NCBI GenBank assembly: GCA_021845835.1
Contig: JAJZVE010000340.1
Location: 1 to 5,696 of the forward strand
Direction: 5' to 3'
From: Pseudomonadota bacterium
GTDB taxonomy: Bacteria; Pseudomonadota; Alphaproteobacteria; Acetobacterales; Acetobacteraceae
DNA length: 5,696 bases
Shown here one piece after another: positions 1 through 5,696 of this stretch. Both the position numbers and the translations under genes were made by a program. The notes beneath the pieces are model-generated. The model had not been told where the DNA came from and ran no database searches. It worked only from the letters and a program-made list of their open reading frames with translations. The first letter of the stretch is position 1. Each line of letters begins with the position of its first letter.

Positions 1-133
1 AGTCCGGGTCCAGCTGGCCGGCGCTCTGCGCGGTTGATCCGATGGTCAGTGTGGTCTTGGCCGCCCAGGCCGGCGCCGCCGCCAGCAGGCTCAGCGCCAA
101 CGCCGAAGCCGAAGCCTTCACCGCAAACCGCAT
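1..133 (-). CDS. Secreted solute-binding protein of an ABC transporter, N-terminal fragment (probably SBP family 5)
   Basis: Partial gene; only the first 44 codons are present and it runs off the left edge. The translation begins MRFAVKASASALALSLLAAA, a classic Sec signal peptide: basic residues R2 and K6, a hydrophobic Ala/Leu stretch at about 7-20, and a signal peptidase I site of AxA type (A22-W23-A24), with cleavage likely after A24. The mature start, AKTTLTIGSTAQSAGQLDPD, resembles the first beta strand of DppA/OppA-type periplasmic binding proteins, where a strand of the form LxIG is followed by an LDP motif. The start is supported by a GGGAGGAA Shine-Dalgarno six bases upstream. It lies directly downstream of a DppD/OppD-like ATPase on the same strand, so it probably supplies the ligand-binding subunit of the same importer. 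The ligand cannot be told from this fragment; peptides, opines, nickel or glycosides are all possible for the family. Secretion is well supported; the family call is moderate. Confidence 0.75.
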   Translation of the reverse strand, partial: MRFAVKASASALALSLLAAAPAWAAKTTLTIGSTAQSAGQLDPD

Positions 134-137
134 CCCG

Positions 138-145
138 TTCCTCCC
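138..145 (-). promoter_or_regulatory. Ribosome binding site of the solute-binding protein gene
   Basis: Read on the minus strand, GGGAGGAA ends four bases before the ATG at 133, and its GGAGG core sits six bases before it. This is the strongest Shine-Dalgarno in the left half of the window. It lies in the 52-nt gap after the ATPase stop codon, which fits strong independent translation of a binding protein needed in excess over the membrane complex. Confidence 0.7.
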
Positions 146-185
146 GTGTCTGCCCCGTGTGCCGGGGCCGATCCTGCACCGAACC

Positions 186-1172
186 TCACGCCGCCTCAAC
201 GCCGGTCGCGACGTGGCAGCGCGCGAGGTGCCCCGCCGCCGCCGGCGCCAGCACCTGCGGCCGCTCGCAGCCGGCGCGGGCCAGCGCGCAGCGCGGGGCG
301 AAGCGGCAGCCCCTGGGCATCGCATCCAGCGGCGGCACGCGGCCGGGAATGGCGGCGAGCGCCTGGTCCGCGCGCTCCAGGTCGGGGATCGCGGCGAACA
401 GGGCGCGCGTGTAGGGATGCGCGGGGGCGGCGAAGATCGCGCCGACCTCGGCCTGCTCGACGATCTGCCCGGCATACATCACCGCCACCCGGTCGGCGAT
501 CTGCGCCACCACGCCCAGGTTGTGGGTGATGAACAGCATCGCCATGCCGTGCCGGCGCTTGAGGTCGGCCAGCAGCGCCAGCACCTCGGCCTGGATGGTG
601 ACATCGAGCGCGGTGGTCGGCTCGTCGGCCAGCAGCAGCGCGGGGTCGCAGGCGAGCGCCAGCGCGATCATCACCCGCTGCCGCATGCCGCCGCTGAACT
701 GGTGCGGGTAGTCGTGGAAGCGCCGCGGCGCGGAGGGGATGCGCACCTCCTCCAGCAGCGCGCGCGCCCGCGCTTCCGCCTCGGCGCGCGGCAGGTTGCG
801 GTGCAGGCGCAACCCCTCGGCCACCTGCACGCCGACCGGCATCACCGGGTTGAGGCTGGTCATCGGGTCCTGGAACACCATCGCCATGCGGTCGCCGCGC
901 AGCCGCTCCAGCGCCCGCTCCGGCAGGCCGCGCAACTCCTGCCCCTCCAGGCGGATGCTGCCGGCGGCGATGCGCCCGGCCGGGCGGGGCACCAGGCCCA
1001 TGACCGACAGCGCGGTGATCGACTTGCCGCAGCCGCTCTCGCCGACCAGGGCGAGCGTCTCCTGCCGCCCGATCGCGAACGACACGCCATCGACGGCGGC
1101 GTGCCAGGCGCCGGCGATGCGGAACTCGGTGCGCAGATCGGTCACGGCAAGAACGGGGGCGGCGTCGGTCAT
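186..1172 (-). CDS. Peptide/opine-type ABC transporter ATP-binding protein (DppD/OppD-like)
   Basis: A 328-residue ATPase that would sit on the cytoplasmic face of an importer and power uptake. All nucleotide-binding motifs are visible: Walker A GESGCGKS (44-51), Q-loop Q101 in [11 protein letters not shown], signature FSGGMRQRV (159-167), Walker B LLLADEP with catalytic E184, D-loop (A188-L189-D190) and switch H217. The C-terminus has the oligopeptide/dipeptide extension ([12 protein letters not shown], 252-263) plus four cysteines, C289, C295, C302 and C319. These match the positions that hold an iron-sulphur cluster in DppD-type subunits. Length and domain order are normal for the family. 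The start is taken at the ATG giving [10 protein letters not shown]; an in-frame ATG at 1181 would add three residues, and neither has a strong Shine-Dalgarno. It is the first gene of a minus-strand operon, followed by a solute-binding protein. Permeases and the DppF/OppF partner are not in the window and may lie beyond the left edge. Substrate is not predictable. Confidence 0.93.
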   Translation of the reverse strand: MTDAAPVLAVTDLRTEFRIAGAWHAAVDGVSFAIGRQETLALVGESGCGKSITALSVMGLVPRPAGRIAAGSIRLEGQELRGLPERALERLRGDRMAMVFQDPMTSLNPVMPVGVQVAEGLRLHRNLPRAEAEARARALLEEVRIPSAPRRFHDYPHQFSGGMRQRVMIALALACDPALLLADEPTTALDVTIQAEVLALLADLKRRHGMAMLFITHNLGVVAQIADRVAVMYAGQIVEQAEVGAIFAAPAHPYTRALFAAIPDLERADQALAAIPGRVPPLDAMPRGCRFAPRCALARAGCERPQVLAPAAAGHLARCHVATGVEAA

Positions 1173-1274
1173 GGCCGCCATGCCAGCACGCAACCCTGCG
1201 CCCGGCAAGCCGCGCTGGACCCGGCCACGACGGGCTGCCGATACTCGGCCGGTCCCGTTGCGAAAGGAAGGCGC
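1173..1274. promoter_or_regulatory. Divergent intergenic region with candidate shared operator
   Basis: This 102-nt gap separates the minus-strand transporter operon from the plus-strand FAD oxidoreductase, so it must carry or overlap both promoters. It contains a perfect inverted repeat GCCGA-TAC-TCGGC (1237-1249) and wider arms CCGGCC (1221-1226) and GGCCGG (1247-1252). No convincing sigma-70 promoter is seen. The best plus-strand pair, CTGGAC (1215-1220) and GATACT (1240-1245), matches four of six bases in each box but has a 19-bp spacer. A good Shine-Dalgarno, AAGGAAGG (1264-1271), precedes the oxidoreductase start. That the repeat is an operator is an inference. Confidence 0.4.
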
Positions 1275-2579
1275 ATGGCCCCGCGTGTCGAGCCGGTCGA
1301 GTCCGATCCCACGTTGCCCGACCGGACCGAGGTGGTGGTGATCGGCGGCGGCATCGTCGGCGTCAGCACCGCCTTCTTCCTGGCGCGCAAGGGCATCCCG
1401 ACGGTGCTGTGCGAGAAGGGCGCGATCGGCGCCGAGCAGTCCGGCCGCAACTGGGGCTGGTGCCGCACCATGGGCCGCGACGCGCACGAACTGCCGCTGG
1501 CGATCGAAAGCCTGCGGCTGTGGCGGGAGATGAACACGCTGGTCGGCGGCGAGACCGGGTTCCGCCAGTCGGGCATCGCCTATCTCTGCGAAACCCCGGC
1601 GCGGCTGGCCGGCTATGACGGCTGGATGGAGGCGGCGCGGCAGTTCCAGGTGCCGACGCGCCGGCTCGGCCCGGACGAGATCGACACGATCATGCCCGGC
1701 TCGGCGGTGCGCTGGGCGGGGGCGGTACACACGCCGGAGGACGGGCGCGCCGAACCCTCGCTCGCCGCCCCCGCCATCGCGCGCGGGGCGCGGGCGCAGG
1801 GGGCGACCGTCCTGACCGGCTGCGCGGTGCGCGGGGTGGAGACGGCGGGCGGCCGCATCGCCGGCGTGGTGACCGAGCGCGGGCGCATCGCCTGCGCCGC
1901 GGTGGTGCTGGCCGGCGGCGCGTGGTCGCGGCTGTTCTGCGGCAATCACGGCATCGACCTGCCGGCGCTGAAGGTGCTGGGCAGCGTGATGCGCACCCAG
2001 CCCTTGCCCGGCGGGCCGGAGATCGCCGCCGGCGCCGGCGACTGGGGCATCCGCAAGCGGCTGGACGGTGGCTATGTCGTCGCGCGGCGCAACGCCTCGG
2101 TGGCCGAGATCGTGCCGGACAGTTTCCGCCTGTTCGCCGATTTCGCCCCCTCCTGGCTGCGTAACCGCCACGAATTGCGCCTGCGCGTCGGCAGGCGCTT
2201 CATCGAGGAATGGCGCCTGCCGCGCCGCTGGGCGCTCGACCAGCGCACGCCGTTCGAGCAGGTGCGCGTGCTGGACCCGGAGCCTGCCGCCGGCATCCTG
2301 GAGGGCGGCAAGCGCGCGCTGGTCCGCGCCTTCCCGTTCTTCCGCGACATGGTGGAGGCGGAGCGCTGGGGCGGGCTGATCGACGTGACGCCGGATGCGG
2401 TGCCGGTGATCTCGCCGGTGGCGCGCATGCCCGGCTTCTTCCTCGCCACCGGCTTCTCCGGCCACGGCTTCGGCATCGGGCCGGGCGCGGGCCGGCTGAT
2501 GGCCGATCTCGTCGCCGGGGAGACGCCGGTGGTGGACCCGGCGCCGTTCCGCTTCGACCGTTTCCGCCGCGCCGGATAA
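1275..2579 (+). CDS. DAO-family FAD-dependent oxidoreductase, probably an amino-acid/amine/opine oxidase or dehydrogenase
   Basis: A 434-residue cytoplasmic flavoprotein of the D-amino-acid oxidase fold (glycine oxidase / DadA / sarcosine oxidase-beta group). The N-terminal Rossmann motif is clear: VVVIGGGIVGVSTAF (about 20-34), with glycines G24, G26 and G29 in GxGxxG and E47 at the end of the second strand to bind the ribose of FAD. EQSGRNWGWCRTMGRD (54-69) is a conserved-looking stretch just after it, expected near the flavin. The C-terminal FAD motif is ATGFSGHGFGIGPGAGRLMADL (391-412), preceded by DVTPDAVPVIS (370-380), typical of DAO proteins. Length is usual for the family. The start is chosen for the AAGGAAGG Shine-Dalgarno (AGGA six bases upstream); the open frame extends much further upstream, but that part overlaps the ATPase gene antisense and is a composition artefact. 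It is divergent from a peptide/opine-type transporter, suggesting oxidation of the imported compound. The exact substrate and electron acceptor (oxygen or a quinone/respiratory carrier) cannot be read from the sequence. Confidence 0.9.
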   Translation: MAPRVEPVESDPTLPDRTEVVVIGGGIVGVSTAFFLARKGIPTVLCEKGAIGAEQSGRNWGWCRTMGRDAHELPLAIESLRLWREMNTLVGGETGFRQSGIAYLCETPARLAGYDGWMEAARQFQVPTRRLGPDEIDTIMPGSAVRWAGAVHTPEDGRAEPSLAAPAIARGARAQGATVLTGCAVRGVETAGGRIAGVVTERGRIACAAVVLAGGAWSRLFCGNHGIDLPALKVLGSVMRTQPLPGGPEIAAGAGDWGIRKRLDGGYVVARRNASVAEIVPDSFRLFADFAPSWLRNRHELRLRVGRRFIEEWRLPRRWALDQRTPFEQVRVLDPEPAAGILEGGKRALVRAFPFFRDMVEAERWGGLIDVTPDAVPVISPVARMPGFFLATGFSGHGFGIGPGAGRLMADLVAGETPVVDPAPFRFDRFRRAG

Positions 2580-2607
2580 GGACCCACGCGGCACGTGTCA
2601 GGCGCGC

Positions 2608-2621
2608 TTGACCTGCGTCAA
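2608..2621. promoter_or_regulatory. FNR/FixK/Dnr-type binding box (TTGAC-N4-GTCAA)
   Basis: The sequence TTGACCTGCGTCAA is a perfect 5-4-5 inverted repeat. It fits the TTGAN6TCAA core bound by Crp/Fnr-family activators such as FNR/FnrL, FixK and NO-responsive NNR/Dnr in proteobacteria. Its centre (between 2614 and 2615) is 62 bases upstream of the ppsA start codon. If it acts at the usual class II position of -41.5, transcription would start near 2656, leaving a leader of about 21 nt before the ATG at 2677. The corresponding -10 position (about 2644-2649, GAAGCT) is poor. The match is seen directly; oxygen or NO control is inferred from family knowledge. Confidence 0.65.
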
Positions 2622-2676
2622 TGTGCGCGTGAGCAACGGCGACGAAGCTGCATGCGTCAAATTGCGAGCTTCCGCC

Positions 2677-5094
2677 ATGCAGGACGCATCCCTGATCCGT
2701 TGGTTCGGCGCGCTGGGGCTGGAGGACGTGCCGCTCGTCGGCGGCAAGAACGCCTCGCTCGGCGAGATGTATCGCGCGCTGAGCAAGGCCGGCGTGCGCG
2801 TGCCGAACGGGTTCGCGCTGACCGCGCAGGCCTATCGCGACGCGCTGACCGCGGCCGATGCCTGGCCGCGGCTGCATGCGCTGCTCGACGGGCTGGACGT
2901 GACCGATGTCGGGCTGCTCGCCACGCGCGCCGCCGCCGCGCGCCGCGTGGTCTACGAGGCCGCCGGCGCCGACGTGCTGCGCATCGAGATCGCGCGCGCC
3001 TACGAGAAGCTGGAGGCGGAATACGGCCGCAACGTCGCCGTCGCGGTGCGCAGCTCCGCCACCGCCGAGGACCTGCCGACCGCAAGCTTCGCCGGCCAGC
3101 ACGAAAGCTACCTGAACATCAGCGGGCCGGAGGATCTGTTCGAGGCGTGCCGCCTGTGCTGCGCCTCGCTGTTCACCGACCGCGCCATCGTCTATCGCGT
3201 CAACAACGGCTTCGACCACTTCAAGGTGGCGCTGTCGGTCGGCGTGATGAAGATGGTGCGCTCCGACGAGGCGGCGAGCGGCGTGATGTTCACGCTGGAC
3301 ACCGAATCCGGCTTCCGCGACGTGGTGTTCATCACCGGCATCTACGGGCTTGGCGAGAACATCGTGCAGGGCAAGGTCGATCCCGACGAGTTCGTGGTCC
3401 ACAAGCCGACCTTCCGCCAGGGCCATCGCGCCGTGCTGCGCCGCGCCCTGGGCCTGAAGCAGCTGCGCATGCGCCTCGCCCCCGGCCATATCGGCGCCAC
3501 CACGCGCGATGTGGAAACCAGCGTCGCCGAGCGGTCGCGCTTCTGCATCGAGGATGACGACGTGCTGGCGCTGGCGGATCAGGCGATCCGCATCGAGGAC
3601 CATTATTCGGCCCGCGCCGGCCATCCGGTGCCGCTCGATATCGAATGGGCGAAGGACGCCGCCGACGGCCAGCTCTACATCGTGCAGGCGCGGCCGGAAA
3701 CCGTCGCCTCCCGCCGCAGCGCCGGGGCGTTCGAAAGCTACGAACTCACCGGCACCGGCACGCCGCTCGTCACCGGCAAGGCGGTGGGCGAGAAGATCGG
3801 CACCGGGCGCGTGCGCGTCATCACCGGCACCGCCGACCTGCAGACCTTCCAGCCGGGCGAGGTGCTGGTCGCCGGATCGACCAATCCCGACTGGGAGCCG
3901 GTGATGAAGACCGCCGGCGCCATCGTCACCGATCATGGCGGGCGCACCTGCCACGCGGCCATCGTGGCGCGCGAACTCGGCGTGCCGGCGGTGGTCGGCT
4001 GCGGCGACGCGACCACCACGCTGCAGACCGGGCAACTGGTCACCGTCGCCTGCGCCGGCGGCGATGTCGGCACCGTCTATGACGGCGCGCTGCCCTTCAC
4101 CACCACGCGCCTGCCGGCCGAGGCGCTGGCGCTGCCGAAGACCGGGATCATGGTCAATCTCGGCAACCCGGCGCTCGCCTTCCGCACCGCCATGCTGCCC
4201 AATGCCGGCGTCGGGCTGGCGCGCATGGAGTTCATCATCAACGAACACATCGGCATCCACCCGATGGCACTGGTACACCCCGAGCGCGTCTCCGCCGCCG
4301 ATCGCGCGCGCATCGCCGAGCGTGCCCGCGGCTTCGATTCGCCGCGCGACTTCTTCGTGCGCAGCCTCGCCGAGGGCGTGGGCACCATCGCCGCCGCCTT
4401 CTATCCGAAGCCGGTGATCGTGCGGCTGTCCGACTTCAAGTCGAACGAATACGCCGCCCTGATCGGCGGCGCGCCGTTCGAGCCGCTCGAGGCCAACCCG
4501 ATGCTCGGCTTCCGCGGCGCGGCGCGCTACGCGCATCCCGCCTATGCCGAGGGTTTCGCCCTCGAATGCGCCGCCTTGCGGCAGGTGCGCGAGGTGATGG
4601 GGCTGACCAACCTGAAGATCATGGTGCCGTTCTGCCGCCGGGTGGAGGAAGCCCGCCGCGTGCTGGAGGCGATGGCGCGGCACGGCCTCGGCCGCGGGCA
4701 GAACGGGCTGGAAATCTACGTGATGTGCGAGATCCCCAACAACGTCATCCAGGTCGATGCCTTCGCCGCGGTGTTCGACGGGTTCTCGATCGGCTCGAAC
4801 GACCTGACGCAGCTCACGCTCGGCGTCGATCGCGACTCCGACATCGTCGCCTTCGACTTCGACGAGCGCGATCCGGGCATGCTGGAGATGCTGCGCATGG
4901 CGGTGCAGGGTGCGAAGCGCAACCAGCGCAAGGTCGGCATCTGCGGCGAGGCGCCGGCCAACCACCCGGAGATCGCCCGCTTCCTGGCCGAACTCGGCAT
5001 CGACTCGATCAGCGTCAATCCGTCCAGCCTCGCCCGCACCATCGCCATCGTGCGCGAGGTGGAGCAGGCGGCGCCGTCGCGCGCGGCGGAGTAG
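2677..5094 (+). CDS. ppsA: Phosphoenolpyruvate synthase (pyruvate, water dikinase)
   Basis: An 805-residue cytoplasmic enzyme converting pyruvate, ATP and water to phosphoenolpyruvate, AMP and phosphate. The E. coli enzyme has 792 residues. The N-terminal ATP-grasp domain spans about 15-345, with VGGKNASLGEM (21-31) and VAVRSSATAEDLPTASFAGQ (122-141). The swivelling phosphohistidine domain (about 385-460) carries GGRTCHAAIV with catalytic H426; T424, two residues before it, matches the Thr phosphorylated by the PEP-synthase regulatory kinase in E. coli. The TIM-barrel PEP/pyruvate domain (about 485-795) shows RLSDFKSNEYA (583-593), GFRGAARY, CEIPNNVIQVDAF, IGSNDLTQLTLGVDRD and GICGEAP with active-site C756. 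The start is the ATG giving MQDASLIRWF. A longer frame begins at a TTG at 2608, but that codon is inside the FNR-type box, and the 23 extra residues lack family resemblance. No strong Shine-Dalgarno is seen. It is followed closely by pfkB, so the two are probably cotranscribed. Confidence 0.95.
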   Translation: MQDASLIRWFGALGLEDVPLVGGKNASLGEMYRALSKAGVRVPNGFALTAQAYRDALTAADAWPRLHALLDGLDVTDVGLLATRAAAARRVVYEAAGADVLRIEIARAYEKLEAEYGRNVAVAVRSSATAEDLPTASFAGQHESYLNISGPEDLFEACRLCCASLFTDRAIVYRVNNGFDHFKVALSVGVMKMVRSDEAASGVMFTLDTESGFRDVVFITGIYGLGENIVQGKVDPDEFVVHKPTFRQGHRAVLRRALGLKQLRMRLAPGHIGATTRDVETSVAERSRFCIEDDDVLALADQAIRIEDHYSARAGHPVPLDIEWAKDAADGQLYIVQARPETVASRRSAGAFESYELTGTGTPLVTGKAVGEKIGTGRVRVITGTADLQTFQPGEVLVAGSTNPDWEPVMKTAGAIVTDHGGRTCHAAIVARELGVPAVVGCGDATTTLQTGQLVTVACAGGDVGTVYDGALPFTTTRLPAEALALPKTGIMVNLGNPALAFRTAMLPNAGVGLARMEFIINEHIGIHPMALVHPERVSAADRARIAERARGFDSPRDFFVRSLAEGVGTIAAAFYPKPVIVRLSDFKSNEYAALIGGAPFEPLEANPMLGFRGAARYAHPAYAEGFALECAALRQVREVMGLTNLKIMVPFCRRVEEARRVLEAMARHGLGRGQNGLEIYVMCEIPNNVIQVDAFAAVFDGFSIGSNDLTQLTLGVDRDSDIVAFDFDERDPGMLEMLRMAVQGAKRNQRKVGICGEAPANHPEIARFLAELGIDSISVNPSSLARTIAIVREVEQAAPSRAAE

Positions 5095-5101
5095 CGCGCG
5101 C

Positions 5102-5696
5102 ATGCCGCGCATCGCCACGCTGACGCTGAACCCCGCCCTCGACCTCGCCAGCACGGCGGAGACGGTGCGGCCGACGCACAAGATCCGCACCACCGGCGAG
5201 CATGTCGATCCCGGCGGCGGCGGCATCAACGTGGCGCGCGTGGCGCACGAACTCGGCGCCGACGTGTGCGCGCTGCTGCTGGCCGGCGGGCCGACCGGCG
5301 CGATGATCGGCGAGCTGCTGGCCGAACAGGGCGTGCCGCACCGCATCCTGCCGATCCACGGCCGCACGCGCATCAGCCTGACCGTGATCGAGCGCACCAG
5401 CGGCCTCGAATACCGTTTCGTGCCGGAAGGCCCGGAGGTGACGGAGGCCGAGTGGCAGGCCGCACTCGCGGCGCTGGAGACGCTGGAGGCGGACTGGGTG
5501 GTGGCCAGCGGCAGCCTGCCGCGCGGCGTGCCGGTCGATTTCTACGCCCGCGCCGCCGGCATCGCCGCGCGGCGCAACCGGCGCTTCGTGCTCGACACCT
5601 CGGGCGCGCCGCTCAGGGCCGCGCTCGGCGCGGGGATCACGCTGCTCAAGCCGAGCCTGGGCGAGCTGGAGGCGCTGCTCGGCCGCAAGCTGATCG
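5102..5696 (+). CDS. pfkB: PfkB-family phosphofructokinase (6-phosphofructokinase 2 type), N-terminal part
   Basis: Partial gene: the first 198 residues, running off the right edge; the family is usually about 310. It belongs to the ribokinase-fold PfkB sugar kinases, which phosphorylate fructose 6-phosphate (or fructose 1-phosphate or tagatose 6-phosphate in close relatives) with ATP. The opening MPRIATLTLNPALDLAST resembles E. coli Pfk-2. The sugar-binding signature is PGGGGINVARVAHELG (37-52), with four glycines as in Pfk-2. Further family marks are LAGGPTG (60-66), EYRFVPEGPE (103-112), ASGSLPRGVP (135-144), VLDTSG (163-168) and LLKPSLGELEALLG (181-194). The usual NxxE magnesium motif after KP reads SLGE (185-188), with Ser for Asn. 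The catalytic Asp/GxGD region lies beyond the window. It starts seven bases after the ppsA stop. A GGAG ending at 5091, inside the last ppsA codons, lies ten bases before the ATG, which suggests coupled translation. Substrate preference between fructose 6-phosphate and 1-phosphate is not settled by this fragment. Confidence 0.9.
   Translation, partial: MPRIATLTLNPALDLASTAETVRPTHKIRTTGEHVDPGGGGINVARVAHELGADVCALLLAGGPTGAMIGELLAEQGVPHRILPIHGRTRISLTVIERTSGLEYRFVPEGPEVTEAEWQAALAALETLEADWVVASGSLPRGVPVDFYARAAGIAARRNRRFVLDTSGAPLRAALGAGITLLKPSLGELEALLGRKLI

Noticed and set aside
1237..1244. GCCGATAC, resembling the flagellar sigma-28 -10 element GCCGATAA
   Set aside because: The matching TAAA -35 element is absent at the required 15-base spacing (GACC is found instead), and the bases are better explained as one arm of a palindrome or as chance.
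42..1274. Upstream in-frame extension of the FAD oxidoreductase, which would give an 845-residue protein
   Set aside because: The added part is antisense to the well-supported ATPase gene, has no domain resemblance, and the ATG at 1275 has a proper Shine-Dalgarno and starts just before the Rossmann motif.
1182..2594. Upstream in-frame extension of the ABC ATPase, which would give an 802-residue protein
   Set aside because: The extension is antisense to the FAD oxidoreductase and its translation is repetitive His/Arg/Ala-rich sequence. DppD-type ATPases are about 320-340 residues, matching the start at 1172.
2580..2607. Possible terminator after the FAD oxidoreductase
   Set aside because: There is no stable stem followed by a T-run on the plus strand; the GC-rich bases here do not form a convincing hairpin.
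2608..2676. TTG start at 2608 or GTG start at 2629 for ppsA
   Set aside because: The TTG lies inside the FNR-type palindrome and neither has a Shine-Dalgarno; the extra residues do not resemble PEP synthase, whereas the ATG at 2677 begins where the family usually does.
2200..5397. Open frame of 1065 codons on the minus strand, antisense to ppsA and pfkB
   Set aside because: Its translation is low-complexity, rich in Arg, Ala, Gly, His and Asp, with no recognisable domain. It lies opposite genes with clear family motifs and is the expected by-product of strong GC bias at third codon positions.

Overview
The window is very GC-rich, with strong G/C bias at third codon positions and long spurious open frames on both strands. 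It is gene-dense. Protein style and gene content fit an alphaproteobacterium, possibly Rhodospirillales/Acetobacteraceae; this placement is an inference from composition and resemblance, not a phylogeny. I see no mobile element, tRNA, rRNA or CRISPR array.

Left part (1-1172, minus strand): an uptake operon fragment. A complete DppD/OppD-type ABC transporter ATPase (1172-186) is followed, after a 52-nt gap holding a good Shine-Dalgarno site, by the first 44 codons of a secreted protein (133-1, running off the left edge). The latter looks like a family-5 peptide/opine/nickel-type solute-binding protein. A 102-nt divergent intergenic region (1173-1274) carries a short perfect inverted repeat. 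It separates this operon from a plus-strand DAO-family FAD-dependent oxidoreductase (1275-2579). The arrangement suggests uptake of an amine, opine, peptide or amino-acid derivative and its oxidation in the cytoplasm.

Right part (2580-5696, plus strand): a central-carbon operon. A 97-nt intergenic region contains a perfect FNR/FixK/Dnr-type palindrome, TTGAC-N4-GTCAA (2608-2621). It is followed by phosphoenolpyruvate synthase (ppsA, 2677-5094) and, seven bases after its stop, by the start of a PfkB-type phosphofructokinase (pfkB, 5102 to beyond the right edge). The box suggests that the pair responds to low oxygen or nitric oxide through a Crp/Fnr-family regulator.

The main point of interest is this candidate hypoxia-controlled ppsA-pfkB unit. 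It pairs a nominally gluconeogenic enzyme with a nominally glycolytic one. It loosely recalls low-oxygen or dormancy regulons in other bacteria, such as the DosR regulon of Mycobacterium tuberculosis, which includes a pfkB. Nothing else looks like an undescribed defence or mobile system.
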